Shown one piece after another: positions 49,521 to 59,300 of a stretch of DNA of 64,000 nucleotides. A program made the position numbers and the translations under genes. Source of the DNA: Eurosta solidaginis (lineage: Eukaryota; Arthropoda; Insecta; Diptera; Tephritidae). The notes beneath the pieces were generated by a model that had not been told where the DNA came from, searched no databases, and worked only from the letters and a program-made list of their open reading frames with translations. The DNA lies in the NCBI RefSeq assembly GCF_040869045.1, contig NC_090324.1, positions 195,484,028-195,548,027 on the forward strand, given 5' to 3'. The first letter of the stretch is position 1. Each line of letters opens with the position of its first letter.

Positions 49521-52480
49521 TGATTAGTTTTATCCAAGGCAACCTAAACCGGAGCAGACTTGCTGATGAGCTACTACAACAGTTGGTCTTAGACCATAAA
49601 GCTAACAGCGTTATCATCAGCGAACCCTATAGAGCCCGAAATGATTGGCATATAGACAACACCGGCACCGCCGCAATCTGGATGACAGATGCAAACGCCA
49701 ATATTGTGAACCGTGTTGCCGGACAAGGCTACGTCCGCCTAACTACGAATAATACCACAATAGTAAGCTGCTACTTGTCCCCGAATGATCCCATTCAAAC
49801 GTTCAGGGAGAAGCTTGAACTTATTGAAGACGACCTGAGGGACTTAACTAGTAACCTGGTTGTGGCGGGAGACTTTAACGCAAGAGCCGTCGAATGGGGA
49901 ATGCCGCAGACTAACACCCGTGGAAGGTTAGTCCTTGAGATGGCAGCCAGGCTCGGTTTGAACGTGCTTAACACTGGTACGACCCCTACATACCGACGGC
50001 CAGGCTTTGGATACTCGATCCCCGATGTAACACTAGTGTCAGAAAGCCTGCTCCTGACCGCTGCTGGATGGAGAGTCATAGAGGATCTGACTGGCAGCGA
50101 TCACAACTACATCACTTTCCACCTAAACGATCCCGGTCAGAGGCAGATTCCGAACGGGCCACGCAGAACAAAAGCATGGGACGCATCCAAGGTCGACTCT
50201 ACCACGTTCTCCGCATCAGTACTGGGGGATGCCCGACGGATAATCAACAACTCCAGTCCGACGGAAGAGACGGTTGAAAAGACAATGAGCTGTCTTCGCC
50301 ACGCTTGCAACCTCTCTATGCCACGGAGGGGAGTGTGGAGGGGTAAAAAGCAGGTATACTGGTGGAATAGCGAAATCGCGGAGCTGCGGAAAATATGCCA
50401 CAGGATGCGAAGGTTAGCAACTCGCGCGCGCGGCAGGCCTGAGGCTCTAGAAAAGTCGGAAGCGTACAAAGGAGCGAAGAAAGCTCTTAGTGCTGCCATT
50501 AAGCAAAGCAAGCTTAAGTGCTGGAAAGCGCTTTGCGAGGAAGTGGATCGAGACCCATGGGGGCAGGGATATAAGATAGTAATGAAGAAGTTCCGTCCGC
50601 CAAACCAGCTGATGGACGAGAACCAAATAAGGAACATTGTGGATGGCCTGTTTCCCACCCAACTGCCTAGGGAGGGCGGGTACGTTACCCATGAAGATCG
50701 CAACGTGGAACCATTCCAAGAAGAAGAGCTTAAAACTGCCGTGCGAACTATGAAACCTAGGAAAGCATCTGGGCCCGACGGAATACCCGCGGAGGCAATT
50801 AGACTAGCTGCAAACGACTGCCCAGAACTTATGTTGCACATGTACAACAAATGTCTCGAAGAAAGAATTTTCCCCACCATATGGAAGACAGCACGACTGG
50901 TTCTCATTCCAAAAGGGAAAGGAGATCCCAACTCTCCATCATCCTACCGTCCCCTATGTATGTTGGGCACAGCAGGGAAATTGATGGAGAGTCTCCTGAA
51001 GCAACGCCTCACCAGAGCGTTACAGGACGCCGGAGGACTGTCGCCCAGACAGCATGGTTTTCGGAGGGGGCACTCTACAATAGATGCCATAGCAGAAGTT
51101 ATAGACGCAGTCAAGAAAGCCGAGACAGCGTGCCACAGAGCAAGACCTATAGTGTTGCTGGTCACGCTGGACGTCAAAAACGCTTTTAACTCAGCTAGGT
51201 GGGAGGACATGCTTGAGGCACTAGAAAGCACTTTCAAAGTACCGCAATATTTGTTAGAAATTTTAAGGGACTACCTAAGAGAGAGGTATCTAATATATGA
51301 AAGTACTCACGGTCAAAAAAGGGTAAAAATAACAGGTGGAGCAGCCCAGGGTTCGGTACTAGGTCCCGATCTCTGGAATATAACTTACGACAGTCTTCTT
51401 CGATTAGACATGCCAGAAAGCACCTTCCTCGTTGCATTTGCAGACGACGTGGCAGCTGTGATAACAGCACCAAGCTGCGAGCTGGCACAGCTAAAATTAA
51501 ACCAGGTCATGCGTAATGTAAATAGGTGGATGGCTGAGCACGGTCTCCAGTTAGCAACAGCCAAAACGGAGATCGTCATCCTCACAAAGAGACGTATTCC
51601 CACTACCAGGAACATGATGGTTGGGGACCAGCCAATAGAAACACTCGCTTCAACGAAATATCTGGGAGTGAGGTTAGACAGCAAACTCAACTTCTCGGAT
51701 CACATACGAGGGACCTGCGAGAGAGCTGCGCGCATAATAGCGCAGTTGAGTAGATTAATGGCAAACACAGGTCGCCCAAAGCCATGCACAAGGAAGTTGC
51801 TTGCATCAGCCTCGGATTCTATACTCTTATATGGTGCAGAAATCTGGGCGGACGCAATGAAATACCGGAAGAACCGAGTCGCCCTCACCTCGGTCCAAAG
51901 CAGAGGGGCGCTGCGAATATCTTCGGCTTACCGCACGGTATCAGCTGAAGCTGTCCTGGTCGTTGCGGGAACCATACCGATATATCTTCTCGTTGAGGAA
52001 AGAAAAACAATATATGACAACGGATCGCAAGCAAGTAGAGCTGCTGTTGCCATGCAGGCGCGAGAAGAATCGATCCGACGTTGGCAAGACCAGTGGAGCA
52101 ACAGCATCGTAGGAAAGTGGACTAGGGAACTAATCCCTGAACTTGATCCATGGTTGAAGCGACCGCACGGAGAGGTAGACTTTTACCTGACCCAGTTTCT
52201 AACGGGACATGGTTACTTCCGCAAATACCTACACAGAATGGGTAAGGTTGATAGCCCGAGCTGTCTGTACTGTGGGGAAATAGACGATGTACGCCACACC
52301 TTCTTCGAATGCAGGCACTTCTCCCATCAGCGAAGGAGGGTAGAAGAGGTACTTGGCGACCTATCCCCGGGCAGTGTCATTAATAACATGACCTGTCGAA
52401 GAGACAGATGGGATACGGTCAGCACATATGTGAGGCATATACTTACCAGTAAACGAGAAGACGGATGCCTAGCCCATTAG
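49463..52480 (+). CDS. LINE ORF2 protein (APE endonuclease, reverse transcriptase)
   Basis: This 1005-residue enzyme should nick the target and copy the element RNA from the nick (target-primed reverse transcription). The APE-like endonuclease spans about 20-225: QGNLN (25-29), E54 in SEPY, GDFNA (136-140), PD (187-188) and SDHN (212-215). A linker with WWNSEIAELRK (300-310) follows. The reverse transcriptase spans about 430-770: A-motif D570 in LDVKNAFN, GAAQGSVLGP (625-634), FADD (659-662) and KYLGVRLD (732-739). A C-terminal finger C934-C937-H945-C950 (CX2CX7HX4C) closes the protein; no RNase H is present. The frame is open from an in-frame TAA at 49424-49426. The first Met (49463) lies in the -1 frame relative to ORF1, on the codon of ORF1's last zinc-knuckle Cys. 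Translation could use reinitiation or a -1 shift. All catalytic residues listed are present. Confidence 0.94.
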   Translation: MQHFQSGTRCCKGQSLNSIVISFIQGNLNRSRLADELLQQLVLDHKANSVIISEPYRARNDWHIDNTGTAAIWMTDANANIVNRVAGQGYVRLTTNNTTIVSCYLSPNDPIQTFREKLELIEDDLRDLTSNLVVAGDFNARAVEWGMPQTNTRGRLVLEMAARLGLNVLNTGTTPTYRRPGFGYSIPDVTLVSESLLLTAAGWRVIEDLTGSDHNYITFHLNDPGQRQIPNGPRRTKAWDASKVDSTTFSASVLGDARRIINNSSPTEETVEKTMSCLRHACNLSMPRRGVWRGKKQVYWWNSEIAELRKICHRMRRLATRARGRPEALEKSEAYKGAKKALSAAIKQSKLKCWKALCEEVDRDPWGQGYKIVMKKFRPPNQLMDENQIRNIVDGLFPTQLPREGGYVTHEDRNVEPFQEEELKTAVRTMKPRKASGPDGIPAEAIRLAANDCPELMLHMYNKCLEERIFPTIWKTARLVLIPKGKGDPNSPSSYRPLCMLGTAGKLMESLLKQRLTRALQDAGGLSPRQHGFRRGHSTIDAIAEVIDAVKKAETACHRARPIVLLVTLDVKNAFNSARWEDMLEALESTFKVPQYLLEILRDYLRERYLIYESTHGQKRVKITGGAAQGSVLGPDLWNITYDSLLRLDMPESTFLVAFADDVAAVITAPSCELAQLKLNQVMRNVNRWMAEHGLQLATAKTEIVILTKRRIPTTRNMMVGDQPIETLASTKYLGVRLDSKLNFSDHIRGTCERAARIIAQLSRLMANTGRPKPCTRKLLASASDSILLYGAEIWADAMKYRKNRVALTSVQSRGALRISSAYRTVSAEAVLVVAGTIPIYLLVEERKTIYDNGSQASRAAVAMQAREESIRRWQDQWSNSIVGKWTRELIPELDPWLKRPHGEVDFYLTQFLTGHGYFRKYLHRMGKVDSPSCLYCGEIDDVRHTFFECRHFSHQRRRVEEVLGDLSPGSVINNMTCRRDRWDTVSTYVRHILTSKREDGCLAH

Positions 52481-52694
52481 CGTGAGAGTAGCCATAGAGC
52501 TCACGTAGCGCGCACCCGTACCCGAAGTAATGCTAAACGCGGTCCCAGGTACGGGGATTTGCGCGGGCCGTGGGAGGTTAGGTTTTAGTGGGTAGGCCTT
52601 CATGGAAGAAGGGAGTCCTACACTCGGAGAGTCTCGCAGTGAGGCTTAAATATCCCGGTCAGTGCATAAAGCATTTCCTCCTTCCACGAAACAC
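52481..52694 (+). promoter_or_regulatory. LINE 3' UTR with two stem-loops
   Basis: A 214-nt 3' UTR, also present in copies 1 and 2. A 6-bp stem CGTGAG/CTCACG (52481-52486 with 52500-52505) begins right after the ORF2 stop. An 8-bp perfect stem CCCGTACC/GGTACGGG (52515-52522 with 52548-52555) follows. In copy 2 the only change here is in the loop (one C lost), leaving the stem intact. The element's reverse transcriptase probably recognises structure in this region, as known for other site-specific LINEs; that is inference. Confidence 0.75.
52665..52670 (+). promoter_or_regulatory. probable polyadenylation signal CATAAA
   Basis: CATAAA lies 24 nt upstream of the A tail, a usual spacing for a poly(A) signal, and is a known weaker variant of AATAAA. 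It is conserved in all three element copies. No AATAAA is present in the 3' UTR. Confidence 0.5.

Positions 52695-52723
<29 letters not shown>
52695..52723 (+). other. poly(A) tail of the full-length LINE
   Basis: Twenty-nine A residues followed by CTTTAGC satellite. One or two of the A residues may derive from the target AAC. It is the longest of the three tails, consistent with the youngest insertion. Confidence 0.95.
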
Positions 52724-52725
<2 letters not shown>

Positions 52726-52734
52726 TTAGCTTTA
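52722..52734 (+). repeat. right target-site duplication of the full-length LINE
   Basis: AACTTTAGCTTTA, identical to 47427-47439 left of the element. The satellite then continues with AC TTCAAC, as in the uninterrupted paralogous block near 46208-46222. Confidence 0.85.
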
Positions 52735-55700
52735 ACTTCAACTTTAACTTTAACTTTAACTTTAACTTTAACTTTAACTATAATTTTAACTTTACCTTTA
52801 ATTTTAACTTTAACTTTAACTTTAACTTTAACTTTAACTTTCCTTTTAACTTTAACTTTATCTTTCCCTTTAACTTTACCTTTAACTTTAACTTTCCCTT
52901 TAACTTTAACTTTATCTTTCCCTTTAACTTTAACTTTAACTTTAGCTTTAACTTTAACTTTAACTTTAAATTTAACTTTAACTTTAACTTTAACTTTAAC
53001 TTTAACTTTAACTTTAAATTTATCTTTAACTTTAACTTTAACTTCAACTTTAACTTTAACTTTAACTTTAACTATAACTTTAACTTTAACTTTAACTTCA
53101 ACTTTAACTTTAACTTTAAATTTATCTTTAACTTTAACTTTAACTTTAACTTTAATTTCAACTTCAACTTTAACTTTAACTTCAACTTCAACTTCAACTT
53201 CAACTTTAACTTTAACTTTAACTTTAACTTTAACTATAACTTTAACTTTAACTTTAATTTTAACATTAACTTTAACTTTAGCTTTAACTTCAACTTCAAC
53301 TTTAACTTTAACTTTAACTTTAACTTTAACTTTAACTATAATTTTAACTTTAACTTTAATTTTAACTTTAACTTTAACTTTAACTTTCCCTTTAACTTTA
53401 ACTTTATCTTTCCCTTTAACTTTACTTTTAACTTTAACTTTCCCTTTAACTTTAACTTTATCTTTCCCTTTAACTTTAACTTTAGCTTTAACTTTAACTT
53501 TAACTTTAACTTTAAATTTAACTTTAACTTTAACTTTAACTTTAACTTTAAATTTATCTTTAACTTTAACTTTAACTTCAACTTTAACTTTAACTTTAAC
53601 TTTAACTATAACTTTAACTTTAACTTTAACTTTAATTTTAACTTTAACTTTAATTTTAACTTTAACTTTAACTTTAACTTTAACTTTAACTTTAACTTTA
53701 ACTTTAACTTTAACTTTAACTTTAACTTTATCTTTCCCTTTAACTTTACCTTTAACTTTAACTTTATCTTTCCCTTTAACTTTACCTTTAACTTTAACTT
53801 TCCCTTTAACTTTAACTTTATCTTTCCCTTTAACTTTAACTTTAACTTTAGCTTTAACTTTAACTTTAACTTTAAATTTAACTTTAACTTTAACTTTAAC
53901 TTTAAATTTATCTTTAACTTTAACTTTAATTTCAACTTCAACTTTAACTTTAACTTCAACTTCAACTTCAACTTTAACTTTAACTTTAACTTTAACTATA
54001 ACTTTAACTTTAACTTTAATTTTAACTTTAACTTTAACTTTAGCTTTAACTTCAACTTTAACTTTAACTTTAACTTTAACTTTAACTTTAACTATAACTT
54101 TAACTTTAACTTTAATTTTAACTTTAACTTTAACTTTAACTTTCCCTTTAACTTTAACTTTATCTTTCGCTTTAACTTTACCTTTAACTTTAACTTTCCC
54201 TTTAACTTTAACTTTATCTTTCCCTTTAACTTTAACTTTAACTTTAGCTTTAACTTTAACTTTAACTTTAACTTTAACTTTAAATTTAACTTTAACTTTA
54301 ACTTTAACTTTAAATTTATCTTTAACTTTAACTTTAACTTCAACTTTAACTTTAACTTTAACTTTAACTATAACTTTAACTTTAACTTTAACTTTAATTT
54401 TAACTTTAACTTTAATTTTAACTTTAACTTTAACTTTAACTTTAACTTTAATTTTAACTTTAACTTTAACTTTAACTTTAACTTTAACTTTAACTTTAAC
54501 TTTAACTTTAACTTTAACTTTAACTTTAACTTTAACTTTAACTTTAACTTTAACTTTAACTTTAACTTTAACTTTAACTTTAACTTCAACTTCAACTTTA
54601 ACTTTAAATTTATCTTTAACTTTAACTTTAACTTCAACTTCAACTTTAACTTTAACTTTAACTTTAACTTTAACTTTAACTTTAACTATAACTTTAACTT
54701 TAACTTTAACTTTAACTTTAAATTTAACTTTAATTTTAACTTTAACTTTAACTTTAACTTTAATTTTAACTTTAACTTTAACTTTAACTTTAACTTTAAC
54801 TTTAACTTTAACTTTAACTATAACTTTAACTTTAACTTTAACTTTAACTTTAACTTTAATTTTAACTTTAACTTTAACTTTAACTTTAACTTTAACTTTA
54901 ATTTTAACTTCAACTTTAACTTTAACTTTAATTTTAACTTTAACTTTAACTTTAACTTTAACTTTAACTTTAACTTTAACTTTAACTTTAACTTTAACTT
55001 TAACTTTAACTTTAACTTTAACTTTAACTTTAACTTTAACTTTAACTTTAACTTTAACTTTAACTTTAACTTTAACTTTAACTTTAACTTTAACTTTAAC
55101 TTTAACTTTAACTTTAACTTTAACTTCAACTTCAACTTTAACTTTAACTTTAAATTTATCTTTAACTTTAACTTTAACTTTAACTTTAACTTCAACTTCA
55201 ACTTTAACTTTAACTTTAAATTTATCTTTAACTTTAACTTTAATTTCAACTTCAACTTTAACTTTAACTTCAACTTCAACTTCAACTTTAACTTTAACTT
55301 TAACTTTAACTTTAACTTTAACTATAACTTTAACTTTAATTTTAACTTTAACTTTAACTTTAGCTTTAACTTCAACTTTAACTTTAACTTTAACTTTAAC
55401 TTTAACTTTAACTATAATTTTAACTTTAACTTTAATTTTAACTTTAACTTTAACTTTAACTTTAACTTTCCCTTTAACTTTAACTTTATCTTTCCCTTTA
55501 ACTTTACCTTTAACTTTAACTTTCCCTTTAACTTTAACTTTATCTTTCCCTTTAACTTTAACTTTAACTTTAGCTTTAACTTTAACTTTAACTTTAAATT
55601 TAACTTTAACTTTAACTTTAACTTTAAATTTATCTTTAACTTTAACTTTAACTTCAACTTTAACTTTAACTTTAACTTTAACTATAACTTTAACTTTAAC

Positions 55701-56330
55701 TTTAACTTTAATTTTAACTTTAACTTTAATTTTAACTTTAACTTTAACTTTAACTTTAACTTTAATTTTAACTTTAACTTTAACTTTAACTTTAACTTTA
55801 ACTTTAACTTTAACTTTAACTTTAACTTTAACTTTAACTTTAACTTTAACTTTAACTTTAACTTTAACTTTAACTTTAACTTTAACTTTAACTTTAACTT
55901 TAACTTTAACTTTAACTATAACTTTAACTTTAACTTTAACTTTAACTTTAACTTTAACTTTAACTTTAACTTTAACTTTAACTTTAACTTTAACTTTAAC
56001 TTTAACTTTAATTTTCCCTTTAACTTTAACTTTAACTTTACCTTTAACTTTAACTTTGACTTTAACTTTAACTTTAACTTTAACTTTAAATTTAACTTTA
56101 ACTTTAACCTTAATTTTAACTTTAACTTTAACTTTAACTTTAACTTTAACTTTAACTTTAACTTTAACTTTAACTTTAACTTTAACTTTAACTTTAACCT
56201 TAACTTTAACTTTAACTTTAACTTTAACTTTAAATTTAACTTTAACTTTAACTTTAAACTTAAATATAACTTTAACTTTAATTTTAACTTTAACTTTAAT
56301 TTTAACTTTAACTTTAACCTTAACTTTAAA
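52724..56330 (+). repeat. (TTTAAC)n satellite, array segment 4a with TTTCCC-rich units
   Basis: A unit of roughly 550-750 bp recurs here. It carries alternating TTTCCC, TTTATC and TTTACC hexamers, then TTTAGC, TTTAAA and TTTAAATTTATC, then TTCAAC. Copies lie near 52840-53045, 53385-53580, 53720-53970, 54140-54345 and 55465-55660. Related copies are near 6.1, 15.4, 22.4, 22.7, 41.2 and 46.3 kb. A marker block starts at 56256. No gene is seen. Confidence 0.85.
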
Positions 56331-59300
56331 TTTTAACTTTAACTTTAACTTTAACTTTAACTTTAACTTTAACTTTAACTTTAACTTTAACTTTAACTTT
56401 AACTTTAACTTTAACTTTAACTTTAACTTTAACTTTAACTTTAACTTTAACTTTAACTTTAACTTTAACTTTAACTTTAACTTTATCTTTAACTTTAACT
56501 TTAACTTTAACTTTAACTTTAACTTTAACTTTAACTTTAACTTTAACTTTAACTTTAACTTTAACTTTAACCTTAACTTTAACTTTAACTTTATCTTTAA
56601 CTTTAGCTTTAACTTTAACTTTAACTTTAACTTTAAATTTAACTTTAACTTTAAATTTAACTTTAACTCTACTTTAACTTTAACTTTAACTTTAAATTTA
56701 ACTTTAACTTTAACTTTAACTTTAACTTTAACTATAACTTTAACTTTAACTTTAACTTTAACTTTAACTTTAAATTTATCTTTAACTTTAACTTTAACTT
56801 CAACTTCAACTTCAACTTCAACTTTAACTTTAACTTTAACTATAACTTTAACTTTAATTTTAACTTTAACTTTAACTTTAACTTTAACTTTAACTTTAGC
56901 TTTAACTTTAACTTTAACTTTAACTTTAACTTTAAATTTAACTTTAACTTTAAATTTAACTTCATCTTCAACTTTAACTTTAACTTTAAATTTAACTTTA
57001 ACTTTAACTTTAACTTTAACTTTAACTTTAACTTTAACTTTAACTTTAACTTTAACTTTAACTTTAACTTTAAATTTAACTTTAACTTTAACTTTAACTT
57101 TAGCTTTAACTTTAACTTTAACTTTAACTTTAACTTTAACTTTAACTTTAACTTTAACTTTATCTTTAACTTTAACTTTAACTTTAACTTTAACTTTAAC
57201 TTTAACTTTAACTATAACTTTAACTTTAACCTTAACTTTAACTTTAACTTTATCTTTAACTTTAGCTTTAACTTTAACTTTAACTTTAACTTTAAATTTA
57301 ACTTTAACTTTAAATTTAACTTTAACTCTACTTTAACTTTAACTTTAACTTTAAATTTAACTTTAACTATAATTTTAACTTTAACTTTCCCTTTAACTTT
57401 AACTTTAACTTTAACTTTAACTTTAACTTTAACTATAAATTTAACTTTTACTTTAACTTTAACTTTAACTTTAAATTTATCTTTAACTTTAACTTTAACT
57501 TCAACTTCAACTTTAACTTTAACTTTAACTTTAACTATAACTTTAACTTTAACTTTAATTTTAACTTTAACTTTAACTTTAACTTTAGCTTTAACTTTAA
57601 CTTTAACTTTAACTTTAAATTTAACTTCATCTTCAACTTTAACTTTAACTTTAAATTTAACTTTAACTTTAACTTTAACTTTAACTTTAACTTTAACTAT
57701 AACTTTAACTTTAACTTTAACTTTAACTTTAACTTTAATTTTAATTTTAACTTTAACTTTAATTTTAACTTTAACTTTAACTTTAACTTTAACTTTAACT
57801 TTAACTTTAACTTCAACTTCAACTTTAACTTTAACTTTAAATTTATCTTTAACTTTAACTTTAACTTCAACTTCAACTTTAACTTTAACTTTAACTTTAA
57901 CTTTAACTATAACTTTAACTTTAACTTTAACTTTAACTTTAACTTTAACTTTAGCTTTAACTTTAACTTTAACTTTAACTTTAACTTTAAATTTAACTTC
58001 ATCTTCAACTTTAACTTTAACTTTAAATTTAACTTTAACTTTAACTTTAACTTTAACTTTAACTTTAACTTTAACTTTAACTTTAACTATAACTTTAACT
58101 TTAACTTTAACTTTAACTTTAACTTTAACTTTAACTTTAACTTTAATTTTAATTTTAACTTTAACTTTAATTTTAACTTTAACTTTAACTTTAACTTTAA
58201 CTTTAACTTTAACTTCAACTTCAACTTTAACTTTAACTTTAAATTTATCTTTAACTTTAACTTTAACTTCAACTTCAACTTTAACTTTAACTTTAACTTT
58301 AACTTTAACTTTAACTTTAACTATAACTTTAACTTTAACTTTCCCTTTAACTTTTACTTTAACTTTAAATTTATCTTTAACTTTAACTTTAACTTCAACT
58401 TCAACTTTAACTTTAACTTTAACTTTAACTTTAACTTTAACTTTAAATGTATCTTTAACTTTAACTTTAACTTCAACTTCAACTTCAACTTCAACTTTAA
58501 CTTTAACTTTAACTTTAACTTTAACTTTAACTTTAACTTTAACTATAACTTTAACTTTAACTTTAACTTCAACTTTAAATTTATCGTTAACTTTAACTTT
58601 AACTTCAACTTCAACTTTAACTTTAACTTTAACTTTAACTATAACTTTAACTTTAACTTTAATTTTAACTTTAACTTTAGCTTTAACTTCAACTTTAACT
58701 TTAACTTTAACTTTAACTTTAATTTTAACTTTAACTTTAACTTTAGCTTTAACTTCAACTTTAACTTTAACTTTAACTTTAACGTTCCCTTTAACTTTAA
58801 TTTTAACTTTAACTTTAACTTTAACTTTAACTATAACTTTAACTTTAACTTTAACTTTAATTTTAACTTTAACTTTAATTTTAACTTTAACTTTAACTTC
58901 AGCTTTAACTTCAACTTTAACTTTAACTTTAACTTTAACTTTAACTATAACTTTAACTTTAATTTTAACTTTAACTTTAATTTTAACTTTAACTTTAACT
59001 TCAGCTTTAACTTTAACTTCAACTTTAACTTTAACTTTAACTTTAGCTTTAACTTCAACTTTAACTTTAACTTTAACTTTAACGTTCCCTTTAACTTTAA
59101 CTTTAACTTTAACTTTAACTTTAACTTTAACTATAACTTTAACTTTAACTTTAATTTTAACTTTAACTTTAATTTTAACTTTAACTTTAACTTCAGCTTT
59201 AACTTCAACTTTAACTTTAACTTTAACTTTAACTTTAACTATAACTTTAACTTTAATTTTAACTTTAACTTTAATTTTAACTTTAACTTTAACTTTCCCT

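Larger units (their letters stand above)
47440..52723 (+). mobile_element. full-length R1-clade-like non-LTR retrotransposon (LINE)
   Basis: A 5284-bp element with a 623-nt 5' UTR, a gag-like ORF1, an overlapping ORF2 (endonuclease, reverse transcriptase, CCHC finger), a short 3' UTR and a 29-A tail. It is flanked by 13-bp target-site duplications. Both ORFs are uninterrupted and all catalytic motifs I can identify are present, so it is a candidate for an active, recently inserted copy. Assignment to the R1 clade rests on the two-ORF layout, three CCHC knuckles in ORF1, APE endonuclease, absence of RNase H, and the WWNSEIAELRK and DPWGQGYKIV blocks between endonuclease and RT. A nearby clade of the jockey group cannot be excluded without a tree. 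It is inserted in a hexamer satellite, which recalls the sequence-specific R1-clade elements of rDNA, telomeric repeats and microsatellites. Confidence 0.93.

Noticed and set aside
49141..49527. 128-codon + strand frame overlapping the end of ORF1
   Set aside because: It is a third-frame shadow between ORF1 and ORF2 with no conserved domain; ORF2 is clearly read in another frame.
52588..57336. Open frames that start in the LINE 3' UTR and run into the satellite
   Set aside because: They are chance joins of a short 3' UTR frame, a Lys run from the poly(A) tail and satellite dipeptides.
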